Virus record (IMG/VR): IMGVR_UViG_3300030118_003186
Location: 1 to 40,046 of that record
DNA length: 40,046 bases
Source: a virus
Strand: one strand, 5' to 3'
Shown: one piece after another, positions 26,535 to 36,480 of the stretch
Numbering within the stretch: the stretch's first letter is position 1
How the letters are laid out: each line of letters begins with the position of its first letter
The notes under the pieces: model-generated
What the model was told of the DNA's origin: nothing
Seen by the model: the letters and a program-made list of their open reading frames with translations, nothing else
The model's database searches: none
Translations under genes and position numbers: made by a program

Positions 26535-27620
26535 ATGGCAATAAACGTAAATGAAGTTTATAAAACGGTATTATTAATTCTTAACAAAGAACAACGAGGA
26601 TATATAACACCAGATGAGTTCAATAAAATAGGTACTCAAGTTCAATTAGAAATATTTGAAAAATATTTTGAAGACTTAAATCAACAATTACGTGTACGTC
26701 AAGACGAGACTGAATACGCTGATAGAGTAAAAAATATTGATGATAAAATATCTATATTTAAAACTCAAGGCAATTGTACTTATGATAATACAACTGATCC
26801 CACAAATCCGTTTTTTGCTTTACCAAGTGATTTACACAGGATAGGTACAGTAATGTATGAAAACAAACTACAAATAACAGAGGTTGAAAGAGTTCAACGA
26901 AACGAATTAGTATATCAAAAATTATCTCCGCTTACAAAGCCTACAGATTCTTTTCCTGTATATCTGTATGAAGATAAATTAACAACAACACCAGATCCTA
27001 AAATATATGTAGAGCCTCAATCTATAATTAATAACATCAGTGTTTCTTATATAAGAAAGCCAGCTAATCCACGTTGGGGATATACTGTTGGAAGCTTAGG
27101 TCAATACTTATATGACAGCAACTATTACGTTGCTACAGGTTTACCTATTGTTTCTAATTATTTATTTAATGATGTTACAACTAATTTTGCTGCTACAGGC
27201 TCAGCTCCTACACAGACAACTTGGACTGGATTAACTGCAGCTTCTAGTGGTGTAACATACGTTGGATCAGGTACAGGTTTAACGTTTAGTTTAACTATGG
27301 ATAGCACTGGTGTTATAACTGACTTAAATGTAACTGCTTCAGGTAGTGGTTATGCTGTAGATGATACAATAACTTTAGATGATGCAGTGTTTCAAGCTGG
27401 TGGTCCAGCTGCAGGTACAGATGCTGTTATAACATTAAGCGCTTCTAGTTTATATAGTGGCACAACATATGGCTCTACTCAGTTTGAAATAGATAACACT
27501 GATCAAACAGAACTTATACTAAATATATTAAAGTATTGTGGAATAGTAATAAGAGATCCTCAAGTAATTCAAACAGCAGCGCAAATGGCTATGGCTGAAG
27601 ATAACAATGAAAAACAATAA
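26535..27620 (+). CDS. Head-tail connector (adaptor) protein 1 with a beta insert
   Basis: 361 aa. The helical N-terminus (VNEVYKTVLLILNKEQRGYI) and phrases such as FFALPSDLHRIGTVMYENKL and SVSYIRKPANPRWGYTV are typical of the first connector after the capsid gene in this phage type. The end, FEIDNTDQTELILNILKYCG then IVIRDPQVIQTAAQMA, continues the same domain. Between about 194 and 305 lies a Gly/Thr-rich beta insert (TYVGSGTGLTFSLTMDSTGV, GSGYAVDDTITLDD) resembling free-standing beta modules of marine phage structural proteins. Should sit under the portal. Confidence 0.72.
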   Translation: MAINVNEVYKTVLLILNKEQRGYITPDEFNKIGTQVQLEIFEKYFEDLNQQLRVRQDETEYADRVKNIDDKISIFKTQGNCTYDNTTDPTNPFFALPSDLHRIGTVMYENKLQITEVERVQRNELVYQKLSPLTKPTDSFPVYLYEDKLTTTPDPKIYVEPQSIINNISVSYIRKPANPRWGYTVGSLGQYLYDSNYYVATGLPIVSNYLFNDVTTNFAATGSAPTQTTWTGLTAASSGVTYVGSGTGLTFSLTMDSTGVITDLNVTASGSGYAVDDTITLDDAVFQAGGPAAGTDAVITLSASSLYSGTTYGSTQFEIDNTDQTELILNILKYCGIVIRDPQVIQTAAQMAMAEDNNEKQ

Positions 27621-27623
27621 TAA

Positions 27624-28814
27624 ATGGGACTAGTCACTGAAACAAACGAAGAGTATTACGCTGGCGAAAAAGTATTTTTAGTTTTAAATGGTAATAGTAT
27701 TAGTAGTCTGCCTACAACTTTTAATACAGAATTAAAATTATTAACAAGCTCTCACAATAATAATTTTAAAGTTCAATATAGTAATGATGTAGGTGTAACA
27801 TGGACTGATTACGCAGGTACTGTTACACTAGCTTCTACCACGACGTATCATGATACTGCTAATCTTGCACCAGCAATAACTGCTCCAGGACCTAATGATA
27901 CATTAGTTAGAGTTATATTAACTACAGTTACTAAACAAAACAACTATGGTAACTATTCTTATATTAGTTTAAATGATGTTATAAATACATTTATGGCTAC
28001 TTACGTTGGTACTGGTAAATTAATACCTAGCGCTAAACGTACGGACGTTATGTTTCATGCTAAGCGTGGTTTACAAGAATTTAGTTATGATACTTTAAAG
28101 AGTATAAAATCTCAAGAAGTTCAAATACCACCTAGTTTGTCTATACCTATACCACAAGATTATGTTAACTATGTTAGGTGTTCTTGGATAGATAAATACG
28201 GTATAAAACATATAATATATCCAGCTGATAATTTAACTATAAATCCTTATCAAGTACCATTGCAAGACTCAACAGAGCCAGGCGAGTATATGTTTGACAA
28301 CTTTGGTGAAATTACAGAAGGCACATCGGAAACTGAATCTAGATGGGCGAACTTACAACAGTTTCAACTTAGTGGAGGATATAATGATTATTTAAACGGC
28401 GTCTTTAATTACTATGGTCAGAACTATATGTATGACATGCAGTATAGAGGTATGAGATATGGCTTGTTACCTGAAACAACTCAGATAAATGGATACTTTA
28501 CAATTAATAATAGAGAAGGTAAGTTTTCATTTTCAAGTGATTTGAGTGGTAAAGTTATAGTATTAGAATATATATCAGATGGATTAGCTTATGACGTTGA
28601 TTCTAGGGTACCTAAGATGGCCGAGGAGGCAATGTATATGCATATAGCATATTCTATATTAGCTGGAAGATCTGGTGTCCCAGAATACATTGTAGCAAGA
28701 TTTAAAAAAGATAGAAGAGCGGCGTTAAGAAATGCTAAAATAAGATTAAGTGAGATCAAGATAGACGAAATCGCTAGAATAATGAGAAATAAATCTAAGT
28801 GGATTAAACATTAA
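27624..28814 (+). CDS. Connector/ring protein 2 (tail tubular A-like) with N-terminal beta domain
   Basis: 396 aa. Residues ~1-108 form an extra beta domain (NNFKVQYSNDVGVTWTDYAG). The core starts near 115: SLNDVINTFMATYVGTGKLI, then AKRGLQEFSYDTLKSIKSQE, IPIPQDYVNYVRCSWIDKYG, and ends with a helical MAEEAMYMHIAYSILAGRSG and a basic tail. This is the layout of the second ring or gatekeeper protein in phages of this type. It is 3 nt from connector 1 and 2 nt from the nozzle gene, so all three are co-translated. Confidence 0.72.
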   Translation: MGLVTETNEEYYAGEKVFLVLNGNSISSLPTTFNTELKLLTSSHNNNFKVQYSNDVGVTWTDYAGTVTLASTTTYHDTANLAPAITAPGPNDTLVRVILTTVTKQNNYGNYSYISLNDVINTFMATYVGTGKLIPSAKRTDVMFHAKRGLQEFSYDTLKSIKSQEVQIPPSLSIPIPQDYVNYVRCSWIDKYGIKHIIYPADNLTINPYQVPLQDSTEPGEYMFDNFGEITEGTSETESRWANLQQFQLSGGYNDYLNGVFNYYGQNYMYDMQYRGMRYGLLPETTQINGYFTINNREGKFSFSSDLSGKVIVLEYISDGLAYDVDSRVPKMAEEAMYMHIAYSILAGRSGVPEYIVARFKKDRRAALRNAKIRLSEIKIDEIARIMRNKSKWIKH

Positions 28815-28816
28815 AT

Positions 28817-31800
28817 ATGGCTCAAACAAGAAGAAACTTTCTTAAATCAAAAATGAATAAGGACCTAGACGCTAGGTTACTTAGTAATGGTGAATATAGA
28901 GAAGGTAGAAATATAAACGTAAGTCGATCTGAAGGATCAGATGTAGGTGCATTAGAAAATGTTCTAGGTAACCAACAAGTAGCTTTTGGTATATTAAATA
29001 GCATAAGATCAGGATTAGATCCAAATGAGACGTTAGAAGTTATAGGATTATTTAAGCACGATGAAACAAAATCTATATATTTATTTTGCACTACTTGGAT
29101 AGATAGCTCTACTACTGGTTTAGATAATAAATATGGAGGTCATAATTGGATTATACAAGTTACATTACCTGTAGATCCACTATTAACAGATCCTAATTTA
29201 AATCCAACTTCTATTACTAAAGTTTTAGTTCAAGGTTCATTTTTAAACTTTGCAAAGTCATGGCCTATAACAGGGTGTAACATAATAGAAGATCAATTAT
29301 TTTGGACTGATAATAGAAATCAACCTAGAAAAATAAATATAAATAAAGGAGCAGTTAGTGCTGGTCTATTTGTAGATCCAATATCTAATCAAACTTATTA
29401 TTATACTGAAGATCAAATATCTGTAGCTAAGTTTGCTCCTTATGAACCAATAAAATTTATTAAAAATATAGGTGGACCTACAACTGCTATTTGGCAACCA
29501 ACTTGGAAAAACGAAACTGATGAGTTTTTACCTATATCTTTATCTGCTCCTGTAAATACTGTTATTAGCTCTACACAACTAGGTTTTGGTTCAACTATAA
29601 CTAGTACTAATAAACCACGTTGGGATTATGCTACTCATAGTATAGCGGATTATATAATAAAAAGTTCTGGTAATACTTATCCTTTAATTGAAATCTCTAA
29701 TTTTGATAGACCAAATACAGGTAAAGCTTATATTTATGAAATAGCAGGTAATGTTATAACGACAGCAGCTAGCAAAACTAATTTAACAATTCCAGGAAGT
29801 TTTCCATCAACATGGGTAGCTGGTGATATACTTACTTTTAAGGTTTTAAATCCAGAGTATAATTCTAATTTTACTGGAGATAGAGAATATATGAAAGATA
29901 AATTTATAAGATTTAGTTATAGATTTAAATATGAAGATAATGAATATTCTTTAATGGCTCCTTTTACCCAGCCATTGTTTATTCCAAAACAATATGGAAG
30001 CTTTACAGCTGGCGATGAAGCTAACGCAGCTGTTAACTCAATACTTAATTGGTTTGAAAATTTAATAAACTCTGCTGAGTTAAATATACAACTACCTAAC
30101 TTAAAATATCAAAAAGTAGATAATCTACCAAGTAATTCTTATAGTAATAGGTTTAAAATAAAAGAAATAGAAATATTACTTAAATCTTCAAACAATAATA
30201 ATGTATATGTAATAGATACTATAGAAATAGATGACGCAAATCAATGGCAAACTAATTTAGTTTCTAATAGTTATACTACTTGGCCTTATAACAGTCAGTT
30301 ATTATACAATTATAAAGGCATTAAACCTTTTCAAGTTTTACCAGAGTCTGACGTTATTAGAGTTTCTGATATTACACCTGTAAAAGCACTAGCACAAGAA
30401 GTAGCTGGAAATAGAGTTATGTATGGTAATTATCAAAACGCTCATGCCGCACCTAAAACTTTAGATTATGAGTGTTTTTCCACTAAAAAAGCTAGTGATT
30501 ATAACGCTTCTAATAACCCACCTATAAGCACTAGTAATGAAACAACGGTTAAAGAATATTATAATAGTACTATAAAACAAGGAAGAACATATCAAGTTGG
30601 TGTAGTACTTAGCGATAGGTACGGTAGACAATCTAATGTTATATTAGCGAATACAGATTATAGTAGTGGAAGTACTTCTAGGGATAAATCAACTGTTTTT
30701 GTACCTTATGATGGGGTTGGTATTAGCCCAGGTGAAACTGGTTTTTTTGGTAATGCTTTAAACATTTCTTTTGAAAATGTAATTCCATCTATTTTAACAA
30801 ATGAAGAGTTTTGGCCTGGTCTATATGATATTAATAAGTCAGGACCTAATATAATAACTCAAGGTGTAACTAATCCATTGGGTTGGTATAGTTATAAGAT
30901 AGTAGTTAAACAACAAGAACAAGAGTATTATAACTGTTATATACCTGGAGCACTATCAGGTAATGTAGTATACACAGATGCTAGTACAGCTCTAGATTAC
31001 AGCGATATATATCAAGTTGCTAATATATCATTGTTTGGTGATAATATAAATAAAATACCTAAAGATACTACTAATATTTCACCTACTGATAAGATTTTTG
31101 GAAGTAATACATCTTTATACTATAGAGTTTTTTCACCTGTTTATGTAGCTGATAACAAATATTATAACGTAGAGTTTACTCCTGTAACAGAAATAGACGT
31201 TGTTAATATACAGCCATTTACAGATTTTGGACCTTGGACAAGTACTAAAGGTGGTACAAGTTATCCTACTAGCGATCCACTATATAACGCAGACAAAAAT
31301 CCATTTGTTGCAACTTTAGATATTTCAGGAACTGAAACTTCACCACCTAGATTAGGTTTTCCAGATGGAGCCGTTCTTGGTGGACAAAATAGTAATTATT
31401 TTTCTAAATTTTTAAACGTAGCTGAAACTAATCCAGTATTATCTGATTTAGACATATATTGGGAAACTACGTCAAGTGGTTTAATAAGTGATTTAAATGA
31501 GGCTATATCTACTGGTGATACTACTACAGCACCTAAAGAATTATCTCCTTTTTTGTGGTTAATGGAAGAAGGCTTACCTTATGATGGTGAAGGTACTCTA
31601 CCTAACTATGATGGTAAGTATTTATTACAGCAAGATATAGGTATAGTAACAAATGGAAATGTATTAAGTAGTGATACTAATGCAGCTTTAACTTTAATAA
31701 ATGTTACTTCTACGCAAAGTGCATTTAGTCCTCCAGATCCTTTGCAACAGTTTACTTTAGTACCTACTGAAACTGTATCAGCTGGTGACCCAGCTAATAA

Positions 31801-32926
31801 ATGGAACTTAAGATTTTCTAATCAAGCTGTAACTCAAGAAAACATATTTGATCCATCAACAAATATATATCCTCTTGGTGGTAATGTAACTTTTACATTT
31901 GAATTAACTATACCTAGTGAAACACCCGCTAGTAAACAAGTTCAAATTACAAATAACTTTATGAGCAATAATATTCCAGCTTGGGAATATTTAATATCGC
32001 CTAGTTGGGGAGCCACTACTATTGTGCCTGATCCAAGTGATCCTGCTGATTTACTAAAAACTTATCCATTGCCTGGTTATTATTGTAATGATACAACATT
32101 GATAACAAATAAAAGACCTGAGCTTTCTCCATTTCAACCTATAGCTAAAAATATATTAACAACTAATAACCAAAACGCTACTGATTGGGCAAGTGGTAGA
32201 GACATAGCATATTCAATGAGTATAGCCGGTCAAAAAACAGCTGGTACTACTAATACTTTACTAGGTAAATTATTTGATAGAAAAAATAATGAGTGGTTGC
32301 CTTTTATAAATATACCTTCTAAAAGTGGTTATAATAGCGCTAATGGATCTAATAATAAGTTTAATTCAGCTATAGGATTTAATGATTATAAGTTTGGAAC
32401 TAGACTTCAAGCTGCTCCTTTAGGTATTTTATATGCAAACAATGGTTCATTTTTTAAAAATAAAGATAATATAATTTTTGAAATAACAAATTGTGAATTA
32501 GCTATATTTAATAATGGGTCTTTTAGTGGTTATCCGGGCACGCCTCCAACACCTGTTAGAGATTATAGAGGGTTTACTAGAGTATTTACTGATAGCAATA
32601 TTAATGGGCCACAGTTTGATAGTAACTCAAATACTTGGGGTTATCGTAAATATCCTTTTGATATAAAAATTCCAACGCAAGACGATGTGTTTGATACAGG
32701 GTTTGATCCTTTAAATAATTCATTTTTCTTTTTATTAGCTGATCCTTACAATCCACCTTTTTGTCAAATAGGTTCAACTAAGAGTAATGGAAAATTTAAA
32801 CCATTAGGTGAGTTAAATGGCAGTGATTTTTGTGTTTATAGAATTACAATAACACTTAAAGAAAATTTTAGTGGTGGTTTAACTAATCCTAACCAAATGG
32901 TAGTATACGTAAAACTTTATCAATAA
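28817..32926 (+). CDS. Large tail nozzle (muzzle / tail tubular B-like) protein
   Basis: 1369 aa, the largest complete gene. The N-terminal signature NKDLDARLLSNGEYREGRNI then SEGSDVGALENVLGN opens propeller-type nozzle proteins in crAss-like and related podoviruses. More marks follow: DQLFWTDNRNQPRKININKG (~155-175), DREYMKDKFIRFSYRFKYED (~355), FKIKEIEILLKSSNNNNVYV (~450) and YQVGVVLSDRYGRQSNVILA (~590). The second half is a long Asn/Thr/Pro-rich beta region without known motifs. The next gene begins right after its TAA and carries further propeller-like sequence, so the two together may equal one longer protein in relatives. It forms the short tail tube and its tip. Confidence 0.75.
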   Translation: MAQTRRNFLKSKMNKDLDARLLSNGEYREGRNINVSRSEGSDVGALENVLGNQQVAFGILNSIRSGLDPNETLEVIGLFKHDETKSIYLFCTTWIDSSTTGLDNKYGGHNWIIQVTLPVDPLLTDPNLNPTSITKVLVQGSFLNFAKSWPITGCNIIEDQLFWTDNRNQPRKININKGAVSAGLFVDPISNQTYYYTEDQISVAKFAPYEPIKFIKNIGGPTTAIWQPTWKNETDEFLPISLSAPVNTVISSTQLGFGSTITSTNKPRWDYATHSIADYIIKSSGNTYPLIEISNFDRPNTGKAYIYEIAGNVITTAASKTNLTIPGSFPSTWVAGDILTFKVLNPEYNSNFTGDREYMKDKFIRFSYRFKYEDNEYSLMAPFTQPLFIPKQYGSFTAGDEANAAVNSILNWFENLINSAELNIQLPNLKYQKVDNLPSNSYSNRFKIKEIEILLKSSNNNNVYVIDTIEIDDANQWQTNLVSNSYTTWPYNSQLLYNYKGIKPFQVLPESDVIRVSDITPVKALAQEVAGNRVMYGNYQNAHAAPKTLDYECFSTKKASDYNASNNPPISTSNETTVKEYYNSTIKQGRTYQVGVVLSDRYGRQSNVILANTDYSSGSTSRDKSTVFVPYDGVGISPGETGFFGNALNISFENVIPSILTNEEFWPGLYDINKSGPNIITQGVTNPLGWYSYKIVVKQQEQEYYNCYIPGALSGNVVYTDASTALDYSDIYQVANISLFGDNINKIPKDTTNISPTDKIFGSNTSLYYRVFSPVYVADNKYYNVEFTPVTEIDVVNIQPFTDFGPWTSTKGGTSYPTSDPLYNADKNPFVATLDISGTETSPPRLGFPDGAVLGGQNSNYFSKFLNVAETNPVLSDLDIYWETTSSGLISDLNEAISTGDTTTAPKELSPFLWLMEEGLPYDGEGTLPNYDGKYLLQQDIGIVTNGNVLSSDTNAALTLINVTSTQSAFSPPDPLQQFTLVPTETVSAGDPANKWNLRFSNQAVTQENIFDPSTNIYPLGGNVTFTFELTIPSETPASKQVQITNNFMSNNIPAWEYLISPSWGATTIVPDPSDPADLLKTYPLPGYYCNDTTLITNKRPELSPFQPIAKNILTTNNQNATDWASGRDIAYSMSIAGQKTAGTTNTLLGKLFDRKNNEWLPFINIPSKSGYNSANGSNNKFNSAIGFNDYKFGTRLQAAPLGILYANNGSFFKNKDNIIFEITNCELAIFNNGSFSGYPGTPPTPVRDYRGFTRVFTDSNINGPQFDSNSNTWGYRKYPFDIKIPTQDDVFDTGFDPLNNSFFFLLADPYNPPFCQIGSTKSNGKFKPLGELNGSDFCVYRITITLKENFSGGLTNPNQMVVYVKLYQ

Positions 32927-34696
32927 ATGGCAACTACAATAGAAGTAAAATATTTTAATACGTTTTGGGTTAAAAAAACAGTTAGTAGAGACTTTACTCC
33001 CAACGGTACTAGTGATGTTAAGGTTTTACCAAACTTTAATGGTTTACCTTTTTATAGCTACAATTCTGCTAGCGCTAGTACTAGATATTTAAATTTTTAT
33101 GATGGATCTAACAGTAATACCGCGTTAAAAGGAGATGTTAATAGTGTTCAGTCACAAAACTGGTTCATAGAAGAATCTAGAATAAAAGGAGATTTTAATG
33201 GAGTATCAACTGATTATGGCGTAAAAGCATATATAGTTAATAAAGATTATGTACCTAGAATAAGACAGAATAAAGTAATATATTCAGGACTATTTAACTC
33301 TGCTACAAATACAAATGAAACAAACGTATTTTCCGAAGCAACTAATATAACATTTACATGTCCGCCTGAATATGGTAGTATACAAAAGTTATATGCTTCT
33401 GATACTAAACTACACATATTTCAAGAAAATAAAGTGAGTAGAGCACCTGTAGATAAGGATATGATCTATGCAGCTGATGGTCAAGGTACTCCAGTGTCAA
33501 CAAATACTTTAGTAATAGGGGAAATAAATCCATATGTAGGTGAATATGGTATTAGTACTAATCCAGAATCATTTGATTATTTTGGTAATAGAATTTATTT
33601 TTCAGATAAAAACAGAAATGTAGTATTAAGATTATCTAATGATGGTCTTACTGAAATATCTCAGTATGGCATGGCTGACTTTTTTAGAGATAAGTTAAGT
33701 GAAATAAACTCTGAAAGAAGGTTAATAGAGATAACTGATACAGTTGATGGTCAAGTACCAGCTGTTACTAATCCACCATCATACCCTGCTTTTACAGCGC
33801 CAGTTCCTGGACAACCCTATATATTTAAAACTATAGCTGGTCCTAATGATAATTACAACAATGTACCTATTGGAGCTAGTATATTTATAAATGGAAAAGA
33901 TACAGGATTATTTGTAAAAGCTGTTAACGCTTCAAGTGGTATAATAGAAACTGGAGGTCTTTGCCCGTTTTATTTTGGAGCAGGAAGTGTTTTAACTCTA
34001 AAGTACTATGCTAAAGATAAAATTATAGGTGCATATGATGTATATAACGACAACTATTTAATTAGTCTTCAAAAAGTAGATGGCACTTATCATACTTTAG
34101 TGTTTGATGAAAAATCTCAGGGATGGGTTACATTTTATGATTACAAACCTATACTAGCTGATAGTTTATTTAATAGATTTTATAGTACATCAGGAGGATT
34201 TTTATGGGCTCATAACTCTGATTTTGTGCCACGTAATAGTTTTTATGGAGCTGATGCCGCTAAGTCATCTATAGAGTTTATATTTAATGATCAACCAAGC
34301 GTTGTAAAAGTATTTAAAACTATTAACTACGAAGGTACTAATGGTTGGGAAGTTGCTACTGTTGAATCAGATCAAACAGGTAAAATAGCTAATCCAGCAG
34401 GTGCTTGGGAAGATTTTACTGATACAATAGCAGTAATAAAAAGTTATAATGAGGGATCTTATATAGAAGGTGGTGTTACTTATAGAGCTGGTTTTGATTT
34501 AAAAGAAAACAGATATGTAGCTAATGTAGTAAATAATACGCCAGCTCAGGTAGGAGAAGTTATTATAGGTAACCAAGCTAGTGGTATTAAAGGTTACTTT
34601 ACTACAGTTAAAATACAAACAGATAATACTACAGATCCAGGTGGTATGAAAGAATTATTTATGGTTGGTTCAGAATTTGTACCATCATCTTATTAA
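32927..34696 (+). CDS. Second tail nozzle-type propeller protein, 589 aa
   Basis: Contains NTFWVKKTVSRDFTPNG at the start, FHI/FQENKVSRAPVDKDMIY in the middle, and the strong phrase EYGISTNPESFDYFGNRIYF followed by SDKNRNVVLRLSNDGLTEIS and QYGMADFFRDKL (~210-260), which in related phages lies inside the large nozzle protein. Further blades include DVYNDNYLISLQKVDGTYH and FDEKSQGWVTFYDYKPILAD. It starts immediately after the previous stop, with no gap. Probably assembles with the 1369-aa protein at the tail tip. Confidence 0.72.
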   Translation: MATTIEVKYFNTFWVKKTVSRDFTPNGTSDVKVLPNFNGLPFYSYNSASASTRYLNFYDGSNSNTALKGDVNSVQSQNWFIEESRIKGDFNGVSTDYGVKAYIVNKDYVPRIRQNKVIYSGLFNSATNTNETNVFSEATNITFTCPPEYGSIQKLYASDTKLHIFQENKVSRAPVDKDMIYAADGQGTPVSTNTLVIGEINPYVGEYGISTNPESFDYFGNRIYFSDKNRNVVLRLSNDGLTEISQYGMADFFRDKLSEINSERRLIEITDTVDGQVPAVTNPPSYPAFTAPVPGQPYIFKTIAGPNDNYNNVPIGASIFINGKDTGLFVKAVNASSGIIETGGLCPFYFGAGSVLTLKYYAKDKIIGAYDVYNDNYLISLQKVDGTYHTLVFDEKSQGWVTFYDYKPILADSLFNRFYSTSGGFLWAHNSDFVPRNSFYGADAAKSSIEFIFNDQPSVVKVFKTINYEGTNGWEVATVESDQTGKIANPAGAWEDFTDTIAVIKSYNEGSYIEGGVTYRAGFDLKENRYVANVVNNTPAQVGEVIIGNQASGIKGYFTTVKIQTDNTTDPGGMKELFMVGSEFVPSSY

Positions 34697-34706
34697 AATT
34701 TAGAAT

Positions 34707-35315
34707 ATGGCATTTACCGAAGAAGATTTACAAGGCGTTATGCAATTAGCAGCAGCAGGCACACCATTAGTTATGGGTGCTTTAGCTAAAAGAGATGCTA
34801 AAGATAGAGCTACAGCAGCTGCTAAAGAAGCTAATGAACTTGGCAAGCAATTAAAAGCACTAGAAGAAAATAGACAACAAATAAGAAACCCATACGCTAA
34901 CCTAGGTGTTGCTACTCAAGCAGCTGAAATGGAAGCTCAAGAAGCTGACGCGTCATTAGCCAATACATTAGACACCATGAGAGCAGGTGGTTTCGGTGCT
35001 TCAGGTGCTACTGCTTTAGCTAGGCAAGCTGCAAAAGCTAAACAAGGTATTTCTGCTGATATACAGAAACAAGAACAAGCTAATCAAACTAAGTTTGCTG
35101 AAGGTGAGAAGTTTGTTTTTGAACAACAAGAAGAAAGAGATGCGGCTAAGTTAGATCGATTAGCTAATCTACAAGAAGGTTATCAACAACGAGAGATGGA
35201 CGCGCTAGCTGGTCAACAAGCTATTAATCAACAAACTGCAGGTGCTGTAACAGGTGTACTTGGTCAAATAGCTGAAAATCCAGAAGCTATTGCTGGTTTA
35301 TTTGGTGGAGGTTAA
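34707..35315 (+). CDS. Internal virion (ejection) protein, 202 aa
   Basis: Gln/Ala/Glu-rich and helical: a short hydrophobic Ala-rich N-terminus (VMQLAAAGTPLVMGALAKRD), then RQQIRNPYANLGVATQAAEM, GGFGASGATALARQAAKAKQ, KQEQANQTKFAEGEKF, a Gln-rich helix, and a Gly-rich end AGLFGGG. This is the pattern of small internal-virion proteins ejected into the cell by podoviruses (T7 gp14 type by role). It is the first of three genes of this kind in a row. Confidence 0.75.
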   Translation: MAFTEEDLQGVMQLAAAGTPLVMGALAKRDAKDRATAAAKEANELGKQLKALEENRQQIRNPYANLGVATQAAEMEAQEADASLANTLDTMRAGGFGASGATALARQAAKAKQGISADIQKQEQANQTKFAEGEKFVFEQQEERDAAKLDRLANLQEGYQQREMDALAGQQAINQQTAGAVTGVLGQIAENPEAIAGLFGGG

Positions 35316-35325
35316 AAATTAGATT

Positions 35326-36480
35326 ATGGGATATAGAGATCAAAAAGTAATAAGAGATAGTAGAGACGCGCAAGCAGCTAAATTTATTGGTGAAGCTGGC
35401 AGTGCTTTTAGACAAACTATTGCACAAGGTCAAAAGCGTAGACAAGAAGAACAGAAAGAGTTAAAAGATCTACAAACAAAAGCTCAATCAGCTGTGTCAG
35501 GTAGATATAAACAAATGGCAGACTTTAAAAAGACTGGTAGTAAAGCATTAGATGAGCAAGTAATGGCTGAAATAGAGAAAGCAGCTAGAGAAGAATCAGA
35601 TCTTTACATGAAAGCTTTTGGTAATGACGGTTCACCAGAGTTAATAGCTGATTATCAAAAATTAGTAGCAACTAATAATAGAGATTTAAATGATCTTACT
35701 ATGTTTATAGGTACGTTTGATCAAGATGTTGATGCAGCTGCAAATGCTATAGCTAATGGTTCTAAACTGTTACCTGGTGGTGGAGACTTTGCTTTTGAAT
35801 TAGACGTACAACAAGGTGGGCCAGTAGAATTAAAAAAAGGTAAAGACGGTAGGTATTCTATTTATGGAGGGGCTGGAGGAAATTATGCAGGTAAAGAAAT
35901 AAAATTAGGTCAATATCACGATGACTTCAAGAAAAATGGTACTAGATATGAAATGATAGATGACGATTACAATTTAGTAATGGATGAGTGGGCTAAAGGT
36001 ATAATAGAGAATAGAGATGCATTTAGCGGCTTTTCTCAGAAGCAAGAAGTTAAAGGTGGTGTTCCAATTGGTAGTGGAAAAACAACTAAACAGGAAGGTG
36101 TTAAAGGAACTTTTTTCGATCCTATGGCTTATAAAGAAGATATAGTAGATAAATTAAATAAACAATCAAAACAAACGCCAGGCACTGTTACAGCTAGTGT
36201 AACTGGTGGACCATCACTGTCTAATGAACAGATGTACATGACATTAAGAGATAGATTACCTGTTGTAAAAGATTTTGCAGGTAATGATGTTAATCCTATA
36301 GACATATCTTATGAAGATTATGCTTATTTAGCAGGTAATAATGACGCATTATATACTGCTTTTGCTGACTATGTTATAGACGAAGGCACATATATGAGAA
36401 GTCAACCTAAGGATGTTTCAAAATCAAATGTTGATCCAGCTACAGCAGCTGCTGGTGGAGTTAAAACTATTACTCAATAA
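35326..36480 (+). CDS. Second internal virion / ejection candidate, 384 aa
   Basis: Starts MGYRDQKVIRDSRDAQAAKF; the N-terminal ~130 residues are helical and charged (RQTIAQGQKRRQEEQKELKD), a Gly-rich middle has KLLPGGGDFAFELDVQQGGP, and the C-terminal half is helical with DRLPVVKDFAGNDVN. No enzyme motif. It lies between the 202-aa Gln/Ala-rich protein and the giant HExxH protein. By position and helical nature it is probably part of the DNA-ejection core. Confidence 0.65.
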   Translation: MGYRDQKVIRDSRDAQAAKFIGEAGSAFRQTIAQGQKRRQEEQKELKDLQTKAQSAVSGRYKQMADFKKTGSKALDEQVMAEIEKAAREESDLYMKAFGNDGSPELIADYQKLVATNNRDLNDLTMFIGTFDQDVDAAANAIANGSKLLPGGGDFAFELDVQQGGPVELKKGKDGRYSIYGGAGGNYAGKEIKLGQYHDDFKKNGTRYEMIDDDYNLVMDEWAKGIIENRDAFSGFSQKQEVKGGVPIGSGKTTKQEGVKGTFFDPMAYKEDIVDKLNKQSKQTPGTVTASVTGGPSLSNEQMYMTLRDRLPVVKDFAGNDVNPIDISYEDYAYLAGNNDALYTAFADYVIDEGTYMRSQPKDVSKSNVDPATAAAGGVKTITQ

